A DNA stretch of 40,058 nt from Actinomycetales bacterium (GCA_018969715.1 JAGWXT010000018.1:1-40058); one strand, 5' to 3'; shown: positions 21,562 to 30,504, counted from the stretch's first letter. The notes: generated by a model not told the origin, from the sequence alone. Numbers and translations are program-made.

Positions 21562-22683
21562 TCAACCCCGGTCAGCCTGCTCCCTTCCGTCCGGGTCGCC
21601 GTCCTCAGCCAATGCCTCACCATGGACCGGGTCACCGACACACAATCCGCTGATCATGTGCACGCGTCCGAGAACTCCCATGCTGTCGAGGATCTCGGCT
21701 ACCTCCTCGCCGGTGGCGAGCCGCGTGGCACAGGTGCGCACCTGACCGGTGAGGGCATCGGCCTGCGGCTGGGCCGCCGCCTCACCCGAGCGGTACGCCA
21801 CCTCGAACAGGTCGGCACACCCCATGAGGAGCGCACCGGCGTCCTTGCGGTCCAGCGCCGCTTGCGAATCCGCGGGGGCATAGAGCCGATCAAGCACCCC
21901 GGCGAGAGCACGCACCTGAAGAGAGATCGCCGACAGCCACCGGGATCGTCGCGCAAGTGCGGCGCACTCAGCCACGTGACGGGAGGCGCGAGGGTTGAAC
22001 CGGCGTCCCTGCTCGACCTGCTCATCGGCATCGGTGATCGCCAGCAGATTGCGGCGCAAATCCCGAGACGTCGACAGGAACGGGTAGCGCCCCTCACCGT
22101 TGACCACCGGGCCAGCGCCCACCTGAGTCGCCATCGCCCGCAGTTGGACTGCCAGGGCAGTTGCGCAGTCATCCTGAGCCTGCTGGGAGCGGGCCAGCGG
22201 AAGCCGCGGTGGTGGCAGGCTGAGGGCGATGAGCCCGGCGGCACCACCGATGACGACGTCGACGATACGCATCAGGTCGGCGCTCCAGGCGGTGCCACCA
22301 ACGGCCACAACAAAGACGACGGCCACCGGCAGCTGCATCTGACCGCCCGTGGCGAAGGGCAGCCGGCGCGCGATCAGCAGTGCCAGCAGGACCGCAAGGC
22401 CGAATGACCACCAATTGATCCCAAGCACCGTGACGATCGCAGCCGCGAGCAGGACCCCGCCGATCGTGGCAGCTATTCGCTGGATTGCGACACCGAAGGT
22501 TGCGTAGGCGGAAGGCTGAACGACCATCAGCGCAGTGATGGGGGCAAAGATCGGAATGGCACTGCTGTCCAGAGCACTGGCCACCACATAGGAACCGGTG
22601 GCTGCGACGGTGGCCCGCGCAACCTGTCCAAGCGTGAGCAGACCACGGTTGCGCTGCTGCAGGACCGTCCCGGTGGGGTTCAC
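21562..22683 (-). CDS. FUSC/aromatic-acid-exporter-like membrane protein
   Basis: 373 residues. N-terminal half: about six hydrophobic spans, with ALDSSAIPIFAPITALMVVQ then SAYATFGVAIQRIAATIGGV, the signature of FUSC/ArAE proteins (fusaric acid resistance, aromatic carboxylate export). The C-terminal half (from about residue 165) is soluble and helical. It is shorter than Gram-negative AaeB (about 650), as is usual for actinobacterial single-unit forms. The GTG start overlaps the SDR stop as GTGA, so the two are translated together. Export of a product or precursor of the SDR is one reading of the context. Confidence 0.83.
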   Translation of the reverse strand: MNPTGTVLQQRNRGLLTLGQVARATVAATGSYVVASALDSSAIPIFAPITALMVVQPSAYATFGVAIQRIAATIGGVLLAAAIVTVLGINWWSFGLAVLLALLIARRLPFATGGQMQLPVAVVFVVAVGGTAWSADLMRIVDVVIGGAAGLIALSLPPPRLPLARSQQAQDDCATALAVQLRAMATQVGAGPVVNGEGRYPFLSTSRDLRRNLLAITDADEQVEQGRRFNPRASRHVAECAALARRSRWLSAISLQVRALAGVLDRLYAPADSQAALDRKDAGALLMGCADLFEVAYRSGEAAAQPQADALTGQVRTCATRLATGEEVAEILDSMGVLGRVHMISGLCVGDPVHGEALAEDGDPDGREQADRG

Positions 22684-23495
22684 GGGAGGCGCTGCTCGGC
22701 AATGCTGTTACCACCATCAACGACAATCACCTGGCCGGTTGTGTAGCCGCCGCCGGAGCCGGCCAGCCAACCGATCGCGGCCGCCACCTCTTGGGGCTCA
22801 CCTGAGCGGCCGAGGGGGGTGAGCCGGCCCTCCGCCGCTTCCGCTGGCTGCTGCGACCCGGTGGTGATCCAGCCGGGCGCAACGGCGTTCGCCGTGACGC
22901 AATGACGTCCCTCGTCGACGGCGAGGGCGCGTACGAGTCCGGCCATGCCGGCCTTGGCCGTGGCATAGGCAGCCTCACCGCGCATCGCCATCACCGGACC
23001 CGTGACACTGGCTACGACGACGATGCGCCCACGACCGGACCGTCGCAAGTGTGGCAGTGCTGGCCGGATGAGGTGCACCGCCGTTGCGAGGTTGCGATCG
23101 AGCGCTCGTTGCCATGCGCCGGGATGGATCTCCGTCAACGTGCCCTGTTCGGCCGTCGTGTCGGTGCCGGCAGCGGTCATGCCGGCATTCGCCACGACGA
23201 TGTCCAAGGAACCGAAGGCTTCTACGGTGTGCGTGATGAGGTCCGCGGCGGCCGCAGCATCGATGAGATCCGCCGGCTGAGCGAGGGCTGACCAGCCGCT
23301 GTGGCGCAGACGCTCAGCCCGCTCCAAACAGCGCGCACCCAGTGATGTCAACATCACGCGGGCACCAAGTGCGGCGAGGGTCTGCGCCGTGACAGCACCG
23401 ATGCCATCGGCAGCCCCGGCCCCGCTGATGAGGGCAACCCGTCCAGAAAGATCGAAGGCGACGGGCATCGCGCCCCCCACGGACGGGATGCTCAC
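22680..23495 (-). CDS. Short-chain dehydrogenase/reductase
   Basis: 271 residues from GTG at 23495 (GTGA overlap with the preceding gene's stop); ATG at 23468 is an alternative that removes nine residues. VALISGAGAADGIGAVTAQ is a divergent Gly-rich cofactor loop, IVVANAGM the NAG motif, VVVASVTGPVMAMRGEAAYATAKAG holds catalytic Ser, Tyr and Lys, and APGWITTG plus GQVIVVDGGN end the domain. Family members reduce or oxidise ketones and alcohols with NAD(P). Substrate unknown. Confidence 0.88.
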   Translation of the reverse strand: MSIPSVGGAMPVAFDLSGRVALISGAGAADGIGAVTAQTLAALGARVMLTSLGARCLERAERLRHSGWSALAQPADLIDAAAAADLITHTVEAFGSLDIVVANAGMTAAGTDTTAEQGTLTEIHPGAWQRALDRNLATAVHLIRPALPHLRRSGRGRIVVVASVTGPVMAMRGEAAYATAKAGMAGLVRALAVDEGRHCVTANAVAPGWITTGSQQPAEAAEGRLTPLGRSGEPQEVAAAIGWLAGSGGGYTTGQVIVVDGGNSIAEQRLP

Positions 23496-24082
23496 GTCGT
23501 GATCGCGCGGCGCACCGAACCGACGCGTGTCGTCCGTGCTGTCTCCACGAACCAGCCACCCCGTTCGGCAACCAGGTGATAGACCACGACGGCGCCTGGC
23601 TGGCAGTCAACCTCAAGGAAGATGGAACCTGGGGCCCGCACCTGACAGCGCAGAGGGGTGAGTTGGGCACCTCTGGTCAGGAATCCGTAGTCGAAGGTCA
23701 TCACCTGGGCGAACTGCCCAAGGTCAATGCGCGCGCGCAATCGGTCACTGGTGAAGGTCATCGCCTCGGCGAAGTCTCGTGCGGCAAGGGCAGCGGCCTG
23801 CCGGCGGACGGTCCGAAGGGCCGCCTCACGTTCCTCATCGGCACACCCCTGACCCACCGCAATCGTGGCGGCCGGGGCGCCTTGCGGGGATGGTGGCGGC
23901 GGTGCGCCACCTGCGGGTGTCCAGGCGGTTGCCGTCGCCACGAAGGCGAGCCCGAGGGTCACTGCAAGGGAACCGCGCACCCGCCATCCACCCGCGCCCG
24001 CGCCCCCCACACGACCATGGGATCCAAGGCATCCCATCAGCCACATTTGACATATTGACCACAGACGCCCCATAGATCCCAC
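23492..24082 (-). CDS. Secreted/anchored protein, distant DUF4864/NTF2-like relative
   Basis: About 196 residues from GTG at 24082, preceded by GGAAGG with 9 nt spacing; further in-frame starts at 24073, 24046 and 23980 are possible. A hydrophobic stretch (VRGSLAVTLGLAFVATATA) is a signal or anchor. The folded part, EREAALRTVRRQAAALAARD then FAEAMTFTSDRLRARI, FAQVMTFDYGFLT, has the same layout as the DUF4864-like lipoprotein three genes downstream, so the pair may be related by duplication. First gene of the four-gene operon. Function unknown. Confidence 0.65.
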   Translation of the reverse strand: MGSMGRLWSICQMWLMGCLGSHGRVGGAGAGGWRVRGSLAVTLGLAFVATATAWTPAGGAPPPPSPQGAPAATIAVGQGCADEEREAALRTVRRQAAALAARDFAEAMTFTSDRLRARIDLGQFAQVMTFDYGFLTRGAQLTPLRCQVRAPGSIFLEVDCQPGAVVVYHLVAERGGWFVETARTTRVGSVRRAITT

Positions 24083-24244
24083 GTCGGTGAGCCTTCCACC
24101 TCCGAGGAGGTCGGACGTGGAGCGTGGGCTCCGTGTCGTCCTGAATCCGGGCGGCAGCACCGGCGTCCTGCCACCCGGCAAGGTTTAAGAACGCCACCCC
24201 ACCCGCTGCCGCCCGCCCCTTCACAACTGGAAGACTCACGCAGC

Positions 24245-25396
24245 GTGAGCGACTGGCGGCTACTCCGAATTCTCAGCCGAGCCCACGGCGGCGGAATCGT
24301 GGCAGCCGTCACGGCGCTCGTCCTCACGGTCGGGGCGTGCGCCCTGCCCGGATCCACAAACGAGCCGACATCCGGCACACCCACCGCCACTGAAGCGTCA
24401 TCACCCGATGCCCAGCCGACCGATCAGGGTGGCGTGCAGGACGCGTCGCCGGAACTGACAACCCTTGTCCCCGGCGCGCAGAAACAGGTGGTCTTCACCG
24501 CTCCGGTGGTGGCCGGCGAGCAGGACCGCTTCCTCATTCGCAGCCTCCTCGTCGTCGGGGCCGCGACGGCGCGACTCTTCATCGGGCAGACCCTCGAGTG
24601 CACGGGCCCGGACCTTGCCCGTGTCGATGGCCTTGAGGTTGGGCGGAATGTCGATGCCGCAACTCCCATCGGCACCCAGTTGCGCGGCCTGTTCATCTTC
24701 GAGCCGACTGCGCCGGGGGAGTGGACCTGCCGCACCCTCGTTCGCGTCGCTGAGCCCGGTCGCCATGGGGTGATCGGACGTCTCCTCGACATCGTCACGG
24801 AGCTGTTCACTCGGTCCGCCCCGCCCTCGCTCACCCTGCAGACGAGGCAAGCCAACCCGGTGGTCTTCTCCCAGTTGCGGGTGAGCGCCCCGCTGCCGGA
24901 ATGGGCTCAGGAGATCCGCCCACCCAGCACGCCGGTGCCGATTCAGTCCGGCGAGTCGGCGACGATCTCAGTGGACGTCGACGGAATCCCGGCAACTGTC
25001 GGTCGGATCGAGTTCGCCGCCATCCTCTCGGTCTCCACCTGCATCGAGGCGGACTATCCCAAGGCATGTGCAGAGGTGGAGCGGCGCGACCGTCGCGGCA
25101 CCAGCACGCTCCTGCCGACATTCACCGTGACTCAGTACGGATCCGGCACCTCATGCATCCGCGCGACAGCCACCGCCGCACAAGGCGCCGCTCAGCAGGT
25201 GATCACGTGGCAGGAGCATCACGGCACCCTCACCTTCGCACTGCCAGAGGTACGCCCCGCAACCGCCGACTGTTCCGGCCGGTTTCGCGTCGACATCACG
25301 GTGACGGTCGTTGAGGGCAATGGCGTCGTCCTCGAACCGGGTGTCGCCCTGATGCCCCGCTCGCTGATCGTCGCCCTGCCGTCGTCAACTCTGTAA
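24245..25396 (+). CDS. Putative secreted lipoprotein of unknown function
   Basis: 383 residues from GTG at 24245. A hydrophobic segment IVAAVTALVLTVGAC ends at a lipobox Cys32, followed by a Thr/Ser/Pro-rich linker (about residues 35-70) and a beta-rich domain. Four or more Cys in the mature part (ECTGPD, EWTCRTL, STCIEADYPKACAE, TSCIRA, ADCSGR) could form disulphides outside the cell. No enzyme motif was recognised. It is divergent from the DUF4864-like operon across a 160-bp gap with no clear -10/-35, and isolated on its downstream side. Confidence 0.7.
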   Translation: MSDWRLLRILSRAHGGGIVAAVTALVLTVGACALPGSTNEPTSGTPTATEASSPDAQPTDQGGVQDASPELTTLVPGAQKQVVFTAPVVAGEQDRFLIRSLLVVGAATARLFIGQTLECTGPDLARVDGLEVGRNVDAATPIGTQLRGLFIFEPTAPGEWTCRTLVRVAEPGRHGVIGRLLDIVTELFTRSAPPSLTLQTRQANPVVFSQLRVSAPLPEWAQEIRPPSTPVPIQSGESATISVDVDGIPATVGRIEFAAILSVSTCIEADYPKACAEVERRDRRGTSTLLPTFTVTQYGSGTSCIRATATAAQGAAQQVITWQEHHGTLTFALPEVRPATADCSGRFRVDITVTVVEGNGVVLEPGVALMPRSLIVALPSSTL

Positions 25397-25636
25397 GGGC
25401 GCTGACGGTGCACTCGGGCCATGCGTCCGCGGTTGCGCCCGCGATGAAGCCCTACTGGGGAAACCCCGGGGGCCTGCCCAGAATGTTGATGGCCGGTCTC
25501 CCTGGTTGGCGGTGTCGGTGGTGCAGACGAGCGGGCTCGGTTGGGCCCTGCACATCCACACCACCCTCGACATCAGCATCGTCACCATCCTGCGGGGCCA
25601 CACGACGCAACATGAGGCACCGGCAGACTTACCTGA

Positions 25637-26095
25637 CTAGCTGGCCGCCTTCACCTTGATGGTGAGAGTGCCAACGGTCTCGTCGTCCATTGTGTTATCC
25701 GCCCCGGGCGGGGATGTGGTGACGACGACCTTCGTGCTGCCGGGACGCAACGCCGTGATCGTCCACGTCGTGGTGCCAGGAGCACCGACCATGTTCTTAT
25801 TGGTCTTCGGTGCGGTGTACTTGCCCTTGGAGACCTTCACGACCGACTTGTCCCCGGCCGCACAGCAGCCACCTTCGGCCTGCCATGAGTAGCCGGTCGT
25901 GCGATTGGTCGTAAGGGTGAGCAGCACCGTGTCGCCGACCGCCATCGTGACCTTCGCAGGCAGTTTGGTGACCGTCTGGGACTCGCCGGTCGCAGCAGCC
26001 GGCACTGCGGTGACCAGGACCGCGCATGCGCCAATCGCCATCGCGGCCGTGAACGTGCGCCATCCGGTGTTCCTGATTGCCGGGTTCTTCCTCAT
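25637..26095 (-). CDS. Chagasin family (I42) cysteine-protease inhibitor-like protein
   Basis: 152 residues from ATG at 26095, with AGAGGAAG about 7 nt upstream. Signal peptide: basic start, TFTAAMAIGACAVLVTAVP, AAA cleavage. The mature domain has the first chagasin loop NRTTGYSW (residues 64-71), the second loop GAPGTTTW (104-111, normally GxGG) and TITALRPGSTKVVV, but the third loop (RPW) seems replaced by SPPGADNTM. A CC pair follows the first loop. Chagasins block papain-type proteases by wedging three loops into the active site; with one loop altered the target may differ. Stands alone between two gaps. Confidence 0.82.
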   Translation of the reverse strand: MRKNPAIRNTGWRTFTAAMAIGACAVLVTAVPAAATGESQTVTKLPAKVTMAVGDTVLLTLTTNRTTGYSWQAEGGCCAAGDKSVVKVSKGKYTAPKTNKNMVGAPGTTTWTITALRPGSTKVVVTTSPPGADNTMDDETVGTLTIKVKAAS

Positions 26096-26183
26096 CTGGT
26101 TACTTCCTCTCGGTGGGGGGTCCGTCGACGGGGGTGTCGGATCAGCAGGAGGCTGACCTCCCGGTGACGGGAACTTCCTGTGA

Positions 26184-26202
26184 AAGGCCCGGGACAGGCC
26201 TT
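26184..26202 (-). terminator. Possible weak terminator after the aminotransferase gene
   Basis: AAGGCC...GGCCTT arms (26184-26189 and 26197-26202) around a 7-nt loop, followed on the minus strand by a short T run. It lies about 70 bp past the aminotransferase stop. Stem is short, so the call is weak. Confidence 0.3.
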
Positions 26203-26267
26203 CCTTCTGACGAGCCGGCCGACCCTGCGGGTTCCCTGCGGCCCGACATGAACCGAAAGTATCCCCC

Positions 26268-27692
26268 TCACGCCCGCAGTGCCGCCCCCAGCTCTGCCAG
26301 CGCCTCGACCAGCAGATCCATGTCCGCCTGCGTGTGCGCCAAGGACACCAGCCACTGCTCATCCAGCCCCGGTGGGGTGAGAATGCCGCGGTTGATCCCC
26401 CACAGCCAGCTGAGCTCAGCGGCGTGGAAGTCCGTTCGCTTGTAGTCCCGGTAGTTGCGGACGGGATCTTGCGACCACGTGACCGCACCCTTGACGCCGA
26501 AGCCGACGGTGTGGGCTGGCAGTTCGTACTCGGCGATGATCGCGTCCATCGCCGCCATCGCGCGGTTATTGCGCTGCTCGGCCTCGGTCAGAGCCTGCTC
26601 AGTGCACACCTCGTCCACGGCCACCGCTGCGGCCATGACGAGTGGATTGCCGTTGTAGGTGCCGAAGTGGGGCATTCGACCATCGGTGACCCCGGCCATG
26701 ATCTCGGCCCTGCCGCCGAAGGCCGCCAATGGCAGACCCCCTCCGATGCTCTTGGCCAGCGTGACCAGGTCCGCAGTCACTCCCAGCCGCTGTGAGGCAC
26801 CCGCATACCCTGCGGTGAGCCCGGTCTTCACCTCATCGAAGACCAACAGCACGCCGTGGTCATCACACGCCCGCCGCACCCCGGCGAGGTAGCCGGCATC
26901 GGGCAGGACGATCGAGATGTTCTCCAGCACCGGCTCCATCACGACCGCGGCGATCTGCCCGGCCTGCTCGCGCAGGAGGGTCCGCAGTCGCGCGAGGTCG
27001 TTGTACCCCACGACATGCACCAGCCCCGCGGCCACCTCGGGCGGGATCACGGGAACGGGCGCATCCTCCGGTCCCGCTTCGATCACATCGGGCTTGACCG
27101 ACACCGACAGTGCGTCGTAGCCCCCGTGGTAGCCGCCCTCGATCTTCACGATTCCCGGGCGACCGGTGACTGCGCGGGCCAGCCGGACCGCGTACATCGT
27201 CGCCTCGGTTCCGGAGTTGGTGAAGCGCAGGCGATCGAGCCCGAAGCGTCGTTGGAAGCGCTCGGCCACGTCAGTTGCGGTCGGTGAAGGCGTCACGAAC
27301 AGGGTGCCGGTCTGCAGCAGCGCTTCCGTCACCCGTGCGACGACGATGGGATTGAGATGACCCACAAGCATCGCGCCGAAACCCATGGACAGGTCCAGAA
27401 AGCGGCGGCCATCAACATCAGTCAGCCACGCTCCCTGCGCGGCAGTGATGGCGATGGGGTACGGATCCCAGTGCTGGAACGACGAGGTGACACCCAGCGG
27501 CAGCGAGTCGGCAGCGCGCCGATTGTGCACCCCTGACCTTGGCGTCTGGGCGGTGAACCGCTGCCATTCGACGGCCAACAGTGCCTGCACCCGGTCGGGA
27601 TCCAGCGGCCGGATGGCCCCGGGCAGGTGGCGCCAGGTCTGCGGATCGGGCGGTGGGGTGTCGACGATCGGATCCAGCGTTGGGACAGCCAT
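26268..27692 (-). CDS. Class III aminotransferase (glutamate-1-semialdehyde aminomutase-like)
   Basis: 474 residues from ATG at 27692, preceded by AAGGAGAGG. PLP-enzyme fold type I: VTPSPTATDVAERF, NSGTEATMYAVRLARA (159-174), KIEGGYHGGYDA, VMEPVLENI, the PLP-nitrogen Asp286 in LLVFDEVKTGL, and the Schiff-base Lys314 in LAKSIGGGLPLAAFGG; GTYNGNPLVMAAA binds phosphate across the dimer. It resembles GSA aminomutase and related omega-amino aminotransferases, but its setting beside an aldehyde dehydrogenase and LacI regulator points to catabolism, not haem synthesis. It would turn an amino compound into an aldehyde or keto acid. Two 30-bp repeats lie in its leader. Confidence 0.92.
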   Translation of the reverse strand: MAVPTLDPIVDTPPPDPQTWRHLPGAIRPLDPDRVQALLAVEWQRFTAQTPRSGVHNRRAADSLPLGVTSSFQHWDPYPIAITAAQGAWLTDVDGRRFLDLSMGFGAMLVGHLNPIVVARVTEALLQTGTLFVTPSPTATDVAERFQRRFGLDRLRFTNSGTEATMYAVRLARAVTGRPGIVKIEGGYHGGYDALSVSVKPDVIEAGPEDAPVPVIPPEVAAGLVHVVGYNDLARLRTLLREQAGQIAAVVMEPVLENISIVLPDAGYLAGVRRACDDHGVLLVFDEVKTGLTAGYAGASQRLGVTADLVTLAKSIGGGLPLAAFGGRAEIMAGVTDGRMPHFGTYNGNPLVMAAAVAVDEVCTEQALTEAEQRNNRAMAAMDAIIAEYELPAHTVGFGVKGAVTWSQDPVRNYRDYKRTDFHAAELSWLWGINRGILTPPGLDEQWLVSLAHTQADMDLLVEALAELGAALRA

Positions 27693-27715
27693 AGCCTCTC
27701 CTTGGTTACTGGGCA

Positions 27716-27776
27716 GTTGCTGAGTTCTTGGGAATCTCCCCGGACGTTGCTGGAGTTCTTGGGAAGTTCCCCGGAC
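27716..27776. repeat. Tandem 30/31-bp repeats in the aminotransferase leader
   Basis: Copy A 27716-27745, copy B 27746-27776, and a partial third start at 27777. Each holds a near-palindromic core, GGGAATCTCCC (27730-27740) and GGGAAGTTCCC (27761-27771). They lie between the divergent aminotransferase and aldehyde dehydrogenase, 24 nt before the ATG of the former, where a regulator would bind. Confidence 0.7.
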
Positions 27777-27870
27777 GTTCCTGGGTCGCTGGGGCCGTGA
27801 GCCTGACGAACGTGCGGGCCTACTCGACAGTACCGGTGCTGTGTCAGCGCTGCGGGCCCTGAGGCGACAA

Positions 27871-27887
27871 CGTCCTGCAATCGATTG
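27871..27887 (+). promoter_or_regulatory. LacI-type operator over the aldehyde dehydrogenase promoter
   Basis: CGTCCTGCAATCGATTG. It contains the perfect palindrome CAATCGATTG (27878-27887) with the central CG typical of LacI-family sites, just upstream of the -10 at 27897. The same sequence with one changed base recurs in inverted orientation at 31104-31120 before the M24 operon. A LacI-type regulator is encoded between the two. Confidence 0.65.
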
Positions 27888-27896
27888 GCGCATCGG

Positions 27897-27902
27897 TAGG
27901 GT
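27897..27902 (+). promoter_or_regulatory. -10 element TAGGGT before the aldehyde dehydrogenase gene
   Basis: TANNNT with exactly 6 nt to the ATG at 27909; a leaderless transcript is likely. The LacI-type site lies 9 bp upstream, so a bound repressor would cover the promoter. Confidence 0.55.
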
Positions 27903-27908
27903 GCCCAC

Positions 27909-29381
27909 ATGCGCCGATACGACCACTGGATCAACGGAACCCTCACGCCGCCGACGCAGGGTCGTTACCTCGCCACCATCGATCCGATGACCGAGCAGCC
28001 ATGGGCCGAGATCGCCCACGGCTGCGCCGACGACATCGACCGGGCGGTGCGTGCGGCATCCGATGCCTTTCGCACCTGGCGCTCCGTCAGCCCGAGTGCC
28101 CGCGCGGACCTGCTGTGGCGCCTTGGTGACGCCATCGCCGAGGCTGCCGATGAGCTTGCCGCCCTTGAGTCGCAGGACGCCGGCAAGGTCATCCGGGAGG
28201 TCCTCGGCCAGATCCGCGGTCTGCGCGCCTGGTACCGCTACTACGCCTCCTGTGCCTACCACGCAGAGGGTCGACAGATCCCGCACGATCGGCAGTCGCT
28301 GCTGGTACTGACCTCGCGGGAGCCGTACGGGGTGATCGGGGTCATCCCGCCGTTCAACTCCCCGCTGCTGTTGGCCTCGATGGTGGTGGGCCCGGCACTG
28401 GCCGCCGGGAACACCGTGGTGGTCAAGCCGCCGGAGATCAACGCCCTCTCCCTGATCCGGCTCGCCGAGATCGCAGCGGACGCGGGCATCCCCCCCGGTG
28501 TGATCAACGTCGTCACCGGTACCGGGAGCGAGACGGGGGATGCGCTCGTCCGACACCCCCAGGTGCGCAAGGTGTGCTTCACGGGGGGCCCGGAATCCGC
28601 TCGCATGGTCCTCACCGCCGCCGCTCCCGGGCTGAAGCCCACAACCTTGGAACTCGGCGGCAAGTCGGCGAACATCGTCTTCGCGGACGTGGATGTCGCG
28701 CACGTTGTCAATGGCATCATCGCGGGGATCTTCGCCGCCGCCGGCCAGACCTGCGTAGCCGGGTCTCGCCTGCTCGTGCACTCCACAGTCGCTGATGAGC
28801 TCATCAGCCGAATCGTCGAACGCGCCGGGCGGGTCGTGCTCGGCCGTCCTACCGACCCGGCAACAGAGATGGGCCCCATGTCCCAGCCGCGGCTGCGGGA
28901 TGGCGCGCTCACCCGCATCGCCGCCGCCCGTCAGCAGGGTGCCGAGGTCCTCGTCGGTGGCGCGGGGGCACCGGTACCGGATCGCGGGTGGTTCCTCGCG
29001 CCGACGGTCGTCGATGGGGTCACCCCCGATATGGCGGTCGTGCGGGAGGAGATCTTCGGCCCGGTGCTCTCCGTGCTCCGCTTCACGGAGGAAGAAGAGG
29101 TCATCGCACTGGCCAATGGGACCGACTACGGCCTCGCCGCCGGTATCTGGACGCATGACCTCGGTCGTGCCGTCCGGGTTGCGCGGGCCCTCGAAGCGGG
29201 AACGGTCTGGATCAACACCTACCGGGCGCTCACCTACTCAGTTCCCTTCGGCGGGACCAAGCAGAGCGGCTTCGGCCGCGAGAACGGCATGGACGGCTTC
29301 CTCGAGTTCACCGAGCCCAAGGCCATCTGGATCGAATCCAGCACCGAGCAGCTCGGCGACCCCTTCACACTGCGCACGTGA
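27909..29381 (+). CDS. NAD(P)-dependent aldehyde dehydrogenase
   Basis: 490 residues, the usual length. Asn150 (PPFNSPLL), Glu248 (TLELGGKSANIVF) and the nucleophile Cys282 (AAGQTCVAGSRLLV) are all present; EEIFGPVLSV and PFGGTKQSGFGRE complete the signature. It oxidises an aldehyde to an acid. General ALDH motifs do not fix the substrate; next to a class III aminotransferase an amino- or semialdehyde is likely. Divergent from the aminotransferase and followed after 82 bp by the LacI gene, probably on one mRNA. Confidence 0.94.
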   Translation: MRRYDHWINGTLTPPTQGRYLATIDPMTEQPWAEIAHGCADDIDRAVRAASDAFRTWRSVSPSARADLLWRLGDAIAEAADELAALESQDAGKVIREVLGQIRGLRAWYRYYASCAYHAEGRQIPHDRQSLLVLTSREPYGVIGVIPPFNSPLLLASMVVGPALAAGNTVVVKPPEINALSLIRLAEIAADAGIPPGVINVVTGTGSETGDALVRHPQVRKVCFTGGPESARMVLTAAAPGLKPTTLELGGKSANIVFADVDVAHVVNGIIAGIFAAAGQTCVAGSRLLVHSTVADELISRIVERAGRVVLGRPTDPATEMGPMSQPRLRDGALTRIAAARQQGAEVLVGGAGAPVPDRGWFLAPTVVDGVTPDMAVVREEIFGPVLSVLRFTEEEEVIALANGTDYGLAAGIWTHDLGRAVRVARALEAGTVWINTYRALTYSVPFGGTKQSGFGRENGMDGFLEFTEPKAIWIESSTEQLGDPFTLRT

Positions 29382-29463
29382 TGGGGGTACCCACCCGCAC
29401 CCTCCTTGCTGCGGAGCCACTGAGCCCAACCCCCGTCACCACCCCAACCCCCGCCGCCACGCC

Positions 29464-30504
29464 ATGGTGACCCTGCGGGATGTCGCCGAGCGTGTGGGCG
29501 TCCACCCCTCAACAGTCTCCCGCGCACTGGACCCCGCAGCTGCCCGACGGGTCAACGAGGCGACGCGCCTGCGCATCGAGCACGTCGCAGCCGAGATGGG
29601 CTTCCAAGCCGACGCCGTCGCACGCGCCCTGCGACGCGGTCGCACGGGCACCATCGGCATCGTGGTTCCCGACCTCGGCAACCCCTATGCCGCGCCGGCC
29701 CTGCGCGGCATCGCCGCCGGCCTCGATGATCGCGGGTACCTGCCGATCATCACCGAGACCCAAGATGAAGGCCACCGACTGCGACCCGTCCTCGAAACCC
29801 TCGTGGCGCGCCGGGTGGACGCCATCATCAGCCTGGCCTCCCGCCACGGTGACAGCGGCCCGTTGCTGGCCACGGCCGCGCGGGTCCCGATCGTGCTGGC
29901 GATCCGCGACCTGCCGGGATCGGGGCTGCCCGCCGTGATCAGCGATGATCACCACGGTGGCGGCCTGGCGGCTGCACATCTGATCGCTCATGGGCATCGG
30001 CAGGTGGTGCAGGTGCGCGGACCGGCTGCCGTTGAGGGCTTCCACCGTCGGGCAGTGGGCTTCCGTGAGCGCGCACAGCAGCTCGGCGTGCACCAGTGGG
30101 AGCCACCCGCCGAGGCCGTGCTGCCGACGATCGATGAGGGACGACGCCTCATGCGCATCGTCCTCGACGGTGCGAGACCCAGACCGACGGCCGTCTTCGC
30201 GCACAACGACCTGCTCGCCCTCGGTGCGATCAGCGAGGTGCGTGCGGCCGGCCTCGACTGCCCCGCCGATATCTCGGTGATCGGCTACAACGACACCCCA
30301 CTGACCCCGTACACCGACCCGCCGCTGACGACGATCGCCCTCGCCGCCGGTGACCTCGGCCGACTTGCCGCGGAGATTGCGCTGGCCCTCATCGACGACC
30401 CCGAAACCCCGGTTGCGCGTATCTCCCGCGCGCCATCCCTGGTGGTGCGCGGGAGCGTGGCCGACCGCCGCGCAGTGCCTCGAGTCTCATCACCCGCGAA
30501 TTGA
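29464..30504 (+). CDS. LacI family transcriptional repressor
   Basis: 346 residues from ATG at 29464. The helix-turn-helix TLRDVAERVGVHPSTVSRAL is at residues 3-22 and a hinge helix region ends near VARALRRGRTGTIGIVVPDL, which opens the periplasmic-binding-like sensor domain. VFAHNDLLALGAI and ISVIGYNDTPLTPYTDPPLT are conserved ligand-domain segments. Its DNA-binding helix is of standard type, consistent with a CG-centred operator. Two such sites, at 27871 and 31104, flank the gene cluster. The inducer is unknown but is probably an intermediate or substrate of the pathway. Confidence 0.94.
   Translation: MVTLRDVAERVGVHPSTVSRALDPAAARRVNEATRLRIEHVAAEMGFQADAVARALRRGRTGTIGIVVPDLGNPYAAPALRGIAAGLDDRGYLPIITETQDEGHRLRPVLETLVARRVDAIISLASRHGDSGPLLATAARVPIVLAIRDLPGSGLPAVISDDHHGGGLAAAHLIAHGHRQVVQVRGPAAVEGFHRRAVGFRERAQQLGVHQWEPPAEAVLPTIDEGRRLMRIVLDGARPRPTAVFAHNDLLALGAISEVRAAGLDCPADISVIGYNDTPLTPYTDPPLTTIALAAGDLGRLAAEIALALIDDPETPVARISRAPSLVVRGSVADRRAVPRVSSPAN

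Noticed and set aside
25397-25636. Small open frames between the lipoprotein and chagasin genes
   Set aside because: No ribosome site, no recognisable sequence and atypical composition in every frame.
27693-29156. Upstream extension of the aminotransferase frame through the divergent gene
   Set aside because: AAGGAGAGG fixes the start at 27692, and the extension is antisense to the aldehyde dehydrogenase.
28795-29463. Upstream extension of the LacI frame
   Set aside because: It is a shadow frame of the aldehyde dehydrogenase; the helix-turn-helix starts right after the ATG at 29464.
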